Positions 1 through 4,729 of a DNA stretch of 7,720 nucleotides are shown here, piece by piece. Under the pieces are notes generated by a model that saw only the letters and a list, made by a program, of their open reading frames with translations, searched no databases and was not told the origin of the DNA. The DNA comes from Flavobacteriales bacterium UBA6772 (lineage in GTDB: Bacteria > Bacteroidota > Bacteroidia > Flavobacteriales > UBA7430). The stretch is from positions 1 through 7,720 of the forward strand of contig DKGK01000020.1 of the NCBI GenBank assembly GCA_002453265.1, read 5' to 3'. Position 1 is the stretch's first letter. Each line of letters begins with the position of its first letter. Made by a program: the position numbers and the translations under genes.

Positions 1-1
1 A

Positions 2-241
2 AACGCTGTTGAAAAAGGTTTAGTTTACGCCTATAGAGATCGTAAAGTTAACAAAAGAAACTTTCGTGCTCTATGGATACAACGTATTAATGCTGGTTCG
101 CGCCAGTACGGTATGTCTTACTCTCAATTTATGGGAGCGGTTCACAAAAACAATATCGAACTTAACCGTAAGGTTTTGGCCGATTTGGCAATGAACCACC
201 CAGAAGCTTTTAAAGCTGTAGTAGATAAAGTAAAAAAGTAA
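2..241 (+). CDS. rplT: 50S ribosomal protein L20, C-terminal part (5' end cut by window)
   Basis: This is the last 79 codons of ribosomal protein L20, ending in TAA. L20 binds 23S rRNA early in assembly of the large ribosomal subunit, and in several bacteria it also represses its own operon. The frame reads YAYRDRK, then [19 protein letters not shown], and near the end [11 protein letters not shown] followed by a lysine-rich tail. These are the hallmark L20 segments in the expected order. The full protein is usually about 115 residues, so roughly the first third lies left of the window. Upstream neighbours are normally infC and rpmI, but they cannot be seen here. A strong terminator follows within 30 bases, so rplT is the last gene of its transcript. 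An open frame on the opposite strand (71-253) is only its shadow. The identification is secure. Confidence 0.96.
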   Translation, partial: NAVEKGLVYAYRDRKVNKRNFRALWIQRINAGSRQYGMSYSQFMGAVHKNNIELNRKVLADLAMNHPEAFKAVVDKVKK

Positions 242-266
242 ATTGCATAACATTCCTAAATATGTT

Positions 267-293
267 AAAAGGAACCTTCGGGTTCCTTTTTTT
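267..293 (+). terminator. Rho-independent terminator of the rplT operon
   Basis: The stem AAAAGGAACC (267-276) pairs perfectly with GGTTCCTTTT (281-290) around a TTCG loop (277-280). The T run continues to 293. A C(UUCG)G loop is one of the most stable RNA tetraloops. The structure begins 25 bases after the rplT stop codon, where an operon-end terminator is expected. Confidence 0.93.
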
Positions 294-321
294 GTGTGCT
301 TAACATTAATTAACGCTTTCT

Positions 322-352
322 TTTGAAATCTCTAAAAATTATAATAACTTAC
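322..352 (+). promoter_or_regulatory. Possible Bacteroidota-type promoter for the DUF3575-like gene
   Basis: A TTTG (322-325) resembling the Bacteroidota -33 element is followed after 19 bases by TAACTTAC (345-352). That sequence matches the TAnnTT part of the -7 consensus TAnnTTTG but not its last two bases. The 19-base spacing is typical. The position would give a 5' leader of roughly 30 bases before the ATG at 392. A promoter is expected here because the rplT terminator isolates the gene. The AT-rich context makes chance matches easy. Confidence 0.4.
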
Positions 353-391
353 ATTCTTTAAAAAAAAATCCCAAAGCTAAACACGATTCAA

Positions 392-988
392 ATGAAAAAA
401 TTTATTCTTTTTTTAGTGCTTATTGGAACTGCATTTACAGGAACTGAGAGTAAAGCACAGTACAATGTTATAAAGATAAACCCACTTAGTGCTGGTTTAC
501 ATACGGCTTCCATTGCTTGGGAACATACAATAAATTGGAATACTAGTATTCAAATTGGGGCTTCATATACTCCAGCTCTAGAAATAGTCTCTAGTATATT
601 CGATGGAGACACCTTGGAGCTTTCTGGTAATTCAAATACATTTGAATTCAGAAAATACGCTAAGCGTAATGCACCTAAAGGTTTTTATTGGGGTCCTTAT
701 TTAAGACGTCAAAGTATAACATTAAAAGATGATAACTTATCTAGTTCATTATCGGTTTCAAGCCTTGGTCTTATGATAGGTGGTCATTTTCTTATAAGCG
801 GTACTGTATCGTTAGATATGTATTTAGGTTTAGGACTTGGTTCTTATTCAATTAGTACTGGAGACACGTTTAGCGATGTTTCAGATATAATTGGAACTGG
901 AAGTGTATCAACTGCTGCTGCTAGATATGGATTTACAATAGGAATTGCAATACCTACTAAATTACCGAGAATAGGTACCTACTTTTAG
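392..988 (+). CDS. Exported DUF3575-like outer-membrane beta-barrel protein
   Basis: This 198-residue protein has a clear signal peptide: KK at positions 2-3, a hydrophobic stretch at about 4-16, and a likely cleavage SKA|QYN after residue 22. A mature N-terminal Gln is common in Bacteroidota. The rest alternates short beta-strand-like stretches with Gly, Ser and aromatic residues. It includes NVIKINPLS, SIAWEHTINWNTSIQIG and APKGFYWGPYLRRQS, a pattern I associate with DUF3575 and related small outer-membrane barrels. It ends in phenylalanine, as many barrel proteins do for insertion by the BAM machinery. No catalytic residues are evident and the substrate or role is unknown. It is probably transcribed alone, between the rplT terminator and its own terminator. 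The ATG at 392 is chosen because it gives a complete signal peptide. There is no Shine-Dalgarno sequence, which is normal for this phylum. The family name is from memory of sequence style, while the exported barrel call is firmer. Confidence 0.8.
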   Translation: MKKFILFLVLIGTAFTGTESKAQYNVIKINPLSAGLHTASIAWEHTINWNTSIQIGASYTPALEIVSSIFDGDTLELSGNSNTFEFRKYAKRNAPKGFYWGPYLRRQSITLKDDNLSSSLSVSSLGLMIGGHFLISGTVSLDMYLGLGLGSYSISTGDTFSDVSDIIGTGSVSTAAARYGFTIGIAIPTKLPRIGTYF

Positions 989-1020
989 CACATAGCAAAA
1001 ATAAGTATTATAGATTTAGC

Positions 1021-1056
1021 AAAAAAAAAGGCAACCAATTTGGTTGCCTTTTTTTT
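1021..1056. terminator. Bidirectional Rho-independent terminator between convergent genes
   Basis: The stem GGCAACCA (1030-1037) pairs with TGGTTGCC (1041-1048) around a three-base loop. It is flanked by nine A (1021-1029) and eight T (1049-1056), so each strand reads a GC-containing hairpin followed by a long U tract. It lies 32 bases after the barrel-protein stop codon and 12 bases beyond the stop codon of the convergent TPR lipoprotein gene, and can serve both. Confidence 0.95.
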
Positions 1057-1068
1057 GTGATAAACATT

Positions 1069-2082
1069 TTATTTTCCAATTCTCTCAAGCCCATCTATTG
1101 CAGGTCTGTAAGCAGGGTCAAGCATTAATGCGGTTCTATAATCAGATTCTGCATTCACAAAATCACCTAAAAGCTCATGCGTATAAGCTCTTCCAAAATA
1201 GGCTTCCAAATACATATCGTCTATGTTTAGCGCTTTTGTAAAGACCTCTAAGGCATTGGTGTTTTTGCCCATAAAAACATGTAAAACGGCTATATTATGC
1301 ATAGATGTTTTGTGTTCTGGATTAATTTCTAAAGCTCTTTTGTACGCCAATATTCCATCGTTATACGCACCAATGTTTTGGTAAAACATACCTACTTTAT
1401 AGTGAATATCGTACCTGTTTGGCTGTAGTCTTAAAGCAGAATTAAAGTAATCTAAAGCCAATAAATCTTCTTTTGCAGAGTACAAAACACCCATTAAATC
1501 GTAGGCCTTAAAAAACTCTTGATTCTGATTTATGGAAGCTTGAATATACTTAATTGCTTTTACCGTATCTGCTTCCATTAAAGCATAATTTCCAGACAAA
1601 TATAGAGCATCAGCATTTTTAGCATCAAAGTCTAAAACTTCGTTTATTTTAGCTTGTCCTTTTTTAAGCTCACCTACGGCTAAATAGATTTCTGCTAAAC
1701 TCAGTCTGCAATCAATATTTCGGCTATCTAAACGTGCGCATTCTTCCCAGGAGTTTTTTGCAAAACGACTGTTTTTCATTGCGTAATGTAAAGTACCTAA
1801 CTGCTGCCAATATAAAGCGTTGGTAGAGTCTAGTTTTACAGCTCGCAATAAATCGTTAGCACCAGGATTTAGTGACTTGCTTTTTAAATAAAGTTCGCCC
1901 CTCTCAAAGTACAAAGCAGCATTTAAGCTATCGGTACTTATTCGTGAAGAAAGAGAATCAATCCTTAACAGCACAGAGTTGGTCGTGTTTGTTTCAAAAG
2001 AATTTTCAGCAGAAGTAGTCGTAGATTCTTGCCCACAAGAAAACAACAATGCACAAAGGCTTAATAATAATGTGTTCTTCAT
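1069..2082 (-). CDS. TPR-repeat lipoprotein
   Basis: This is a 337-residue protein with a lipoprotein signal peptide. Residues 1-15 are hydrophobic with Lys2, and the lipobox LLFSC places the lipidated cysteine at position 16. A Ser/Thr-rich linker runs to about residue 45. The rest is about eight tandem tetratricopeptide repeats of 34 residues, from about 53 to 328, with typical positions such as ALYWQQLGTLHYA, DIHYKVGMFYQNIG and LEAYFGRAYTHELLGDF, each ending near a D/NP-type turn. TPR solenoids are protein-binding scaffolds. The partner is unknown, and I see no enzymatic domain. It probably sits on the periplasmic face of a membrane. It is downstream of recA on the same strand, but a terminator hairpin lies between them and ends 11 bases before this ATG. 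It either depends on readthrough or has a promoter inside recA. The ATG at 2082 is supported because it gives a complete lipoprotein signal. Family and architecture are certain, specific function is not. Confidence 0.88.
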   Translation of the reverse strand: MKNTLLLSLCALLFSCGQESTTTSAENSFETNTTNSVLLRIDSLSSRISTDSLNAALYFERGELYLKSKSLNPGANDLLRAVKLDSTNALYWQQLGTLHYAMKNSRFAKNSWEECARLDSRNIDCRLSLAEIYLAVGELKKGQAKINEVLDFDAKNADALYLSGNYALMEADTVKAIKYIQASINQNQEFFKAYDLMGVLYSAKEDLLALDYFNSALRLQPNRYDIHYKVGMFYQNIGAYNDGILAYKRALEINPEHKTSMHNIAVLHVFMGKNTNALEVFTKALNIDDMYLEAYFGRAYTHELLGDFVNAESDYRTALMLDPAYRPAIDGLERIGK

Positions 2083-2093
2083 TTTTATAAACT

Positions 2094-2124
2094 AAAAAAA
2101 ATCTCTAGGTTTCCCTAGAGATTT
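2094..2124 (-). terminator. Rho-independent terminator after recA
   Basis: On the - strand, an 11-base stem (2124-2114 with 2109-2099, core CCTAGAG/CTCTAGG) closes around a four-base loop (2110-2113). A run of U from the A tract at 2094-2101 follows. It begins four bases after the recA stop codon. The U tract ends only 11 bases before the ATG of the downstream TPR lipoprotein gene, so the hairpin would sit in that gene's leader if transcription reads through. Confidence 0.88.
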
Positions 2125-2127
2125 CTG

Positions 2128-3126
2128 TTATGCATTTTGAATATTGTCAACTATTTTAGCTTCCAGTTCGTCCGCTAATTCTTGATTGTCGAGAAGTAGT
2201 TTTTTTACAGCATCTCTACCTTGTCCTAACTTAGTTTCACCATAGCTAAACCATGAACCACTCTTTTTAACAACACCGTACTCAACACCCAAATCTACAA
2301 TTTCACCTACTTTAGAAACTCCTAAACCATACATAATATCGAATTCAGCTTTACGGAATGGTGGTGCAACTTTGTTCTTAACTACTTTTACACGAGTTCG
2401 GTTACCCATAACAGTATCGCCATCTTTTAACTGCGTACTTCTTCGTATATCTAAACGTACCGAAGCGTAAAATTTAAGTGCATTACCACCCGTAGTTGTT
2501 TCAGGATTCCCAAACATAACCCCAATTTTTTCACGCAATTGGTTAATGAAAATACAAGTGCAACCTGTTTTTGAAATCGATGCCGTCAGTTTTCTTAAAG
2601 CTTGAGACATTAAACGAGCGTGTAAACCCATTTTAGAATCACCCATTTCTCCTTCAATCTCACTTTTTGGAGTTAAGGCAGCTACAGAATCAATTACAAT
2701 AATATCGATTGCTCCAGAGCGAATTAAATTATCTGTAATCTCTAACGCTTGCTCACCAGAATCGGGCTGTGCTATAATTAACTCGTCTATATTCACACCT
2801 AAATTCTCAGCATAAAAACGATCGAATGCGTGTTCTGCATCTATAAATGCAGCAATACCCCCAGCTTTTTGAGCTTCTGCAATAGCATGAATTGCTAAGG
2901 TTGTTTTTCCTGAAGATTCTGGACCGTAAATTTCAACCACTCTTCCTCTAGGGTAACCGCCAATTCCTAAGGCTAAGTCTAAGCCTAAAGATCCTGTAGG
3001 AATGCAAGCAATATCTACTGCCGGAACATCGCCCATTTTCATTACTGCTCCTTTACCGTATGTTTTCTCCAACTTATCCATTGTAAGTTGTAATGCTTTT
3101 AATTTTGCGTCTCTTTCCTTATCCAT
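2128..3126 (-). CDS. recA: Recombinase RecA
   Basis: RecA polymerises on single-stranded DNA and uses ATP to drive homologous pairing and strand exchange. Where an SOS system exists it also activates LexA-type self-cleavage. The 332-residue protein contains the Walker A motif GPESSGKT (68-75), the catalytic glutamate in DAEH (Glu98), Walker B ending IDS (Asp146), loop L1 around 154-167, and loop L2 with [20 protein letters not shown] (205-224). The C-terminal domain shows the family pattern [16 protein letters not shown]. It ends at DNIQNA without the long acidic tail of E. coli RecA, which is a shorter C-terminus and not a truncation of the core. It lies 54 bases downstream of the peroxiredoxin gene on the same strand and is closed by its own terminator. 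The ATG at 3126 gives the normal N-terminal helix. There is no Shine-Dalgarno sequence. Identification is certain. Confidence 0.99.
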   Translation of the reverse strand: MDKERDAKLKALQLTMDKLEKTYGKGAVMKMGDVPAVDIACIPTGSLGLDLALGIGGYPRGRVVEIYGPESSGKTTLAIHAIAEAQKAGGIAAFIDAEHAFDRFYAENLGVNIDELIIAQPDSGEQALEITDNLIRSGAIDIIVIDSVAALTPKSEIEGEMGDSKMGLHARLMSQALRKLTASISKTGCTCIFINQLREKIGVMFGNPETTTGGNALKFYASVRLDIRRSTQLKDGDTVMGNRTRVKVVKNKVAPPFRKAEFDIMYGLGVSKVGEIVDLGVEYGVVKKSGSWFSYGETKLGQGRDAVKKLLLDNQELADELEAKIVDNIQNA

Positions 3127-3143
3127 GATGTTTTAATTTTATG

Positions 3144-3180
3144 TGACAAATTAACTTTATACTAGTGACAATTAATGACA
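3144..3180. repeat. Three phased TGACA direct repeats before recA
   Basis: TGACA occurs on the + strand at 3144-3148, 3166-3170 and 3176-3180. The first two are part of a longer near-identical repeat, GTGACAAATTAA (3143-3154) and GTGACAATTAA (3165-3175). The start-to-start distances are 22 and 10 bases, close to two turns and one turn of the helix, so all three face the same side. They fill the 54-base gap upstream of recA and could be binding sites for a regulator. No regulator is identified, and chance in AT-rich DNA cannot be excluded. Confidence 0.4.
3147..3154 (-). promoter_or_regulatory. Weak -7-like element upstream of recA
   Basis: On the - strand the sequence is TTAATTTG, which has one mismatch to TAnnTTTG. 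It lies about 20 bases before the recA ATG, so transcription would start with a very short leader. No good TTTG -33 box is found 19-21 bases upstream. One TGACA repeat (3144-3148) overlaps it. recA could instead be read from the upstream peroxiredoxin gene, since no terminator separates the two. Confidence 0.3.
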
Positions 3181-3642
3181 CTAACTATAAGATTCTAGTA
3201 TTTGGTTTGTATGATCTTTGGTTTTAACTTTCAAGAATATTTTTTCTATTATTCCTTTTTCATCTATTACAAAAGTTGTTCTGTGTACGCCGTCGTATTC
3301 TTTCCCCATAAATTTCTTAAGACCCCAAACATTGTAAGCTTCTAATACCGTTCTATCTTCATCTGCTAAAAGAGTAAAAGGTAACTTATACTTTTCAATA
3401 AACTTTAAATGTCTTTTTGCAGGATCGGGACTCACCCCAATAATTTCGAAACCTTTTTCTTTTAGTAGTGCGTAATTTTCTCCTAAATTACAAGATTCTG
3501 CCGTGCAGCCAGGGGTCATATCTTTAGGGTAAAAATAAAGAATTACTTTTTTACCTTTATAATCTGTTAATGAAACTGGATTTCCATGTTCATTTAATGC
3601 TCTAAAATCGGGTGCTTTATCTCCTATTTGTAATCGTGTCAT
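3181..3642 (-). CDS. bcp: Thiol peroxidase of the PrxQ/BCP family
   Basis: This 153-residue peroxiredoxin reduces hydrogen peroxide and organic hydroperoxides with electrons from thioredoxin, in the cytoplasm. The active-site segment DMTPGCTAESC places the peroxidatic Cys46 and a resolving Cys51 five residues later, the spacing typical of PrxQ/BCP enzymes with an intramolecular disulfide. Thr43, Pro44 and the later Arg121 (in VHRTTFVID) complete the conserved catalytic set. The thioredoxin fold is recognisable from GDKAPDF at the start and KKVILYFYPKD at about 31-41. The length matches the family. The gene is bounded upstream by the terminator of the sigma-factor transcript and followed by recA with no terminator between, so the two may be co-transcribed. 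The ATG at 3642 gives the standard N-terminus. Identification of the family is secure, while the symbol bcp is conventional for this group. Confidence 0.95.
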   Translation of the reverse strand: MTRLQIGDKAPDFRALNEHGNPVSLTDYKGKKVILYFYPKDMTPGCTAESCNLGENYALLKEKGFEIIGVSPDPAKRHLKFIEKYKLPFTLLADEDRTVLEAYNVWGLKKFMGKEYDGVHRTTFVIDEKGIIEKIFLKVKTKDHTNQILESYS

Positions 3643-3662
3643 AATAGATAGCTTCTTTTACT

Positions 3663-3670
3663 CAAAAATA
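3663..3670 (-). promoter_or_regulatory. Probable -7 promoter element of the peroxiredoxin gene
   Basis: The - strand reads TATTTTTG, an exact match to TAnnTTTG, about 20 bases before the bcp ATG. It directly abuts the base of the preceding terminator stem, so the -33 region would lie inside that hairpin. The nearest upstream TTTG is 25 bases away, longer than usual. The gene needs a promoter here because the terminator isolates it. Confidence 0.42.
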
Positions 3671-3713
3671 AATAAAAAGCCTCGTTTGAGCGAGTCAAAC
3701 GAGGCTTTTTATT
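3671..3713 (-). terminator. Strong Rho-independent terminator after the sigma factor / small protein genes
   Basis: A perfect 19-base inverted repeat (3671-3689 with 3695-3713) closes around a five-base loop (3690-3694). The GC-rich core is GCCTCGTTTGA. On the - strand the stem base carries five U and is followed by more U-rich sequence. It begins 16 bases after the stop codon of the 74-residue protein gene. The T run on the other strand means it could also stop + strand transcription, but no + strand gene is near. Confidence 0.92.
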
Positions 3714-3728
3714 AACAAATTAATACAC

Positions 3729-3953
3729 TTAATTAGCTATAAACACAAAAGAATCTAGTGCCTTTGTTTTAATCATACTTGCTGATTTAGCATAATCTAA
3801 AACAAACTGCAATGCTTTTGCAGATGGTTTTTGTTTATTGTTTAAAATTTGGTTTTTACTGGAATCTTTAGATGCTCCACTAAAGTCGTAGCGAGTAGTT
3901 GTTTTTGCCATAGATAATGTTTTCATTTTAGCTATAACGACTACAATTTTCAT
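3729..3953 (-). CDS. Small hypothetical protein directly downstream of the sigma factor
   Basis: This 74-residue protein has no family I can name with confidence. The ATG follows the sigma-factor stop codon with no gap (TAAATG), so the two genes are almost certainly co-transcribed and probably translationally coupled. An alternative start at Met10 (3926) would give a 65-residue protein beginning MKTLSMAK. The product is basic and Ser/Lys-rich in the middle (YDFSGASKDSSKNQ), followed by KQKPSAKALQFVLDYAKS (41-58), a likely amphipathic helix, and a short C-terminal end LDSFVFIAN. There is no convincing signal peptide or membrane helix: the N-terminal VVVIA is too short. The C-terminal pattern, KPS then an aliphatic helix with Y-A/S-K, recalls small uncharacterised flavobacterial proteins, but this is from memory. 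Its position suggests a regulator or partner of the sigma factor, which is inference. A terminator follows. Confidence 0.65.
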   Translation of the reverse strand: MKIVVVIAKMKTLSMAKTTTRYDFSGASKDSSKNQILNNKQKPSAKALQFVLDYAKSASMIKTKALDSFVFIAN

Positions 3954-4541
3954 TTATTGTACAGCCAAATTTACTTGATGCTTTTCTTTAAGTTTTCTCA
4001 AATTCATGAGTGCGTAACGCATTCTCCCCAAAGCTGTATTTATACTGATGTCACATTCTTCGGCTATTTCTTTAAAAGTCATTTCTGCGTAAAATCGCAT
4101 TTCTAATACTTCTCGTTGTTCATCAGACAATAAACTAATTAAAGTTTTTAAATCTTTTACAATTTGATCATTCACCATCTCATCTTCAGTACAGTCTTCG
4201 GTTCCGCCAATAACATCAAAAATATTAAATTCATCTGTTGGCCTTACCATTCTAACTCTAGCGTTTTTTCTAAAATGATCGATGACCATATTATGAGAAA
4301 TACGCATTACCCAGGCAATAAACTTACCTTCTTCGTTATAACGACCTTCGTTAAGTTTATTAATGACTTTAATAAATACATCTTGGAAAATATCGTTCGC
4401 CAAATCGACATCCTTAACTTTAGAAAGGATATAACCAAAGACTTTGTCTTTGTGACGGATAATTAAACGTTCGATTGAAAGGGAGTCGCCAGATAAAAAA
4501 GCACTCACCAATTGTTGGTCTGAAATTTTTTGCACACACAT
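3954..4541 (-). CDS. ECF-type sigma-70 family RNA polymerase sigma factor
   Basis: This 195-residue sigma factor would direct core RNA polymerase to a specific promoter set. Region 2 spans about 25-92, with the core-binding segment DLANDIFQDVFIKV (47-60) and the promoter-melting part WVMRISHNMVIDHFRK. An acidic linker (103-125) leads to region 4 (about 130-185), with LLSDEQREVLEMRF and the helix-turn-helix FKEIAEECDISINTALGRMRYAL (156-178) that reads the -35 region. There is no region 1 or 3, which puts it in the ECF group. No membrane anti-sigma factor is encoded next to it; only a 74-residue soluble-looking protein follows. It is divergent from uvrA. The ATG at 4541 is the furthest upstream in-frame start that gives a sensible N-terminus, and no Shine-Dalgarno sequence is present. 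The family is certain, while its regulon and trigger are unknown. Confidence 0.95.
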   Translation of the reverse strand: MCVQKISDQQLVSAFLSGDSLSIERLIIRHKDKVFGYILSKVKDVDLANDIFQDVFIKVINKLNEGRYNEEGKFIAWVMRISHNMVIDHFRKNARVRMVRPTDEFNIFDVIGGTEDCTEDEMVNDQIVKDLKTLISLLSDEQREVLEMRFYAEMTFKEIAEECDISINTALGRMRYALMNLRKLKEKHQVNLAVQ

Positions 4542-4563
4542 AAGCTACCATTTAGGTTAAACA

Positions 4564-4576
4564 ACATTTAAAATGT
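4564..4576. repeat. Short palindrome upstream of the sigma-factor gene
   Basis: ACATTT (4564-4569) and AAATGT (4571-4576) form a perfect inverted repeat with a one-base centre, 23-35 bases before the sigma-factor ATG. The tight spacing suits a dimeric operator more than an RNA hairpin. It is short and AT-rich, so chance is a real alternative. Confidence 0.25.
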
Positions 4577-4661
4577 AATAGGTAGAAATGCTTCTATAGG
4601 CAAAATTGTTTTTGTGAGTATTAATTTCATGCTAATATAGAATATTTTTCAACAATCGTAC

Positions 4662-4669
4662 CAAAAGTA
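4662..4669 (-). promoter_or_regulatory. -7-like element facing the sigma-factor gene
   Basis: The - strand reads TACTTTTG, an exact match to TAnnTTTG. Transcription from it would give a leader of about 110 bases before the sigma ATG at 4541. I see no TTTG at the expected -33 distance. A rival lies nearer the gene: TTTG on the - strand at 4604-4601 with a weak TA-containing -7 about 20 bases on. Confidence 0.38.
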
Positions 4670-4694
4670 CAAACGATAGCGTGTTAAAATTCCT

Positions 4695-4702
4695 TAATTT
4701 TG
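4695..4702 (+). promoter_or_regulatory. -7 promoter element of uvrA
   Basis: TAATTTTG is an exact match to the Bacteroidota -7 consensus TAnnTTTG, 27 bases before the ATG at 4730. It predicts a leader of about 20 bases. No clear TTTG -33 box lies 19-21 bases upstream. The element overlaps a possible TTG start at 4700, which argues that translation begins at 4730. Confidence 0.5.
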
Positions 4703-4729
4703 CGTTTCTGCAAAATACTGAAAACATTT

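Noticed and set aside
71..253. 60-codon open frame on the - strand
   Set aside because: It is antisense to the unmistakable L20 coding sequence and its protein has no recognisable features.
1044..1241. 65-codon open frame on the + strand
   Set aside because: It starts inside the terminator and runs antisense to the TPR lipoprotein gene. Its composition reflects the complement of TPR codons.
4164..4466. 100-codon open frame on the + strand
   Set aside because: It is fully antisense to the sigma factor, which has clear region 2 and region 4 motifs.
4700..4729. TTG start extending UvrA by ten residues
   Set aside because: The TTG lies within an exact -7 promoter match, the added residues do not resemble the UvrA N-terminus, and an ATG at 4730 fits the family.
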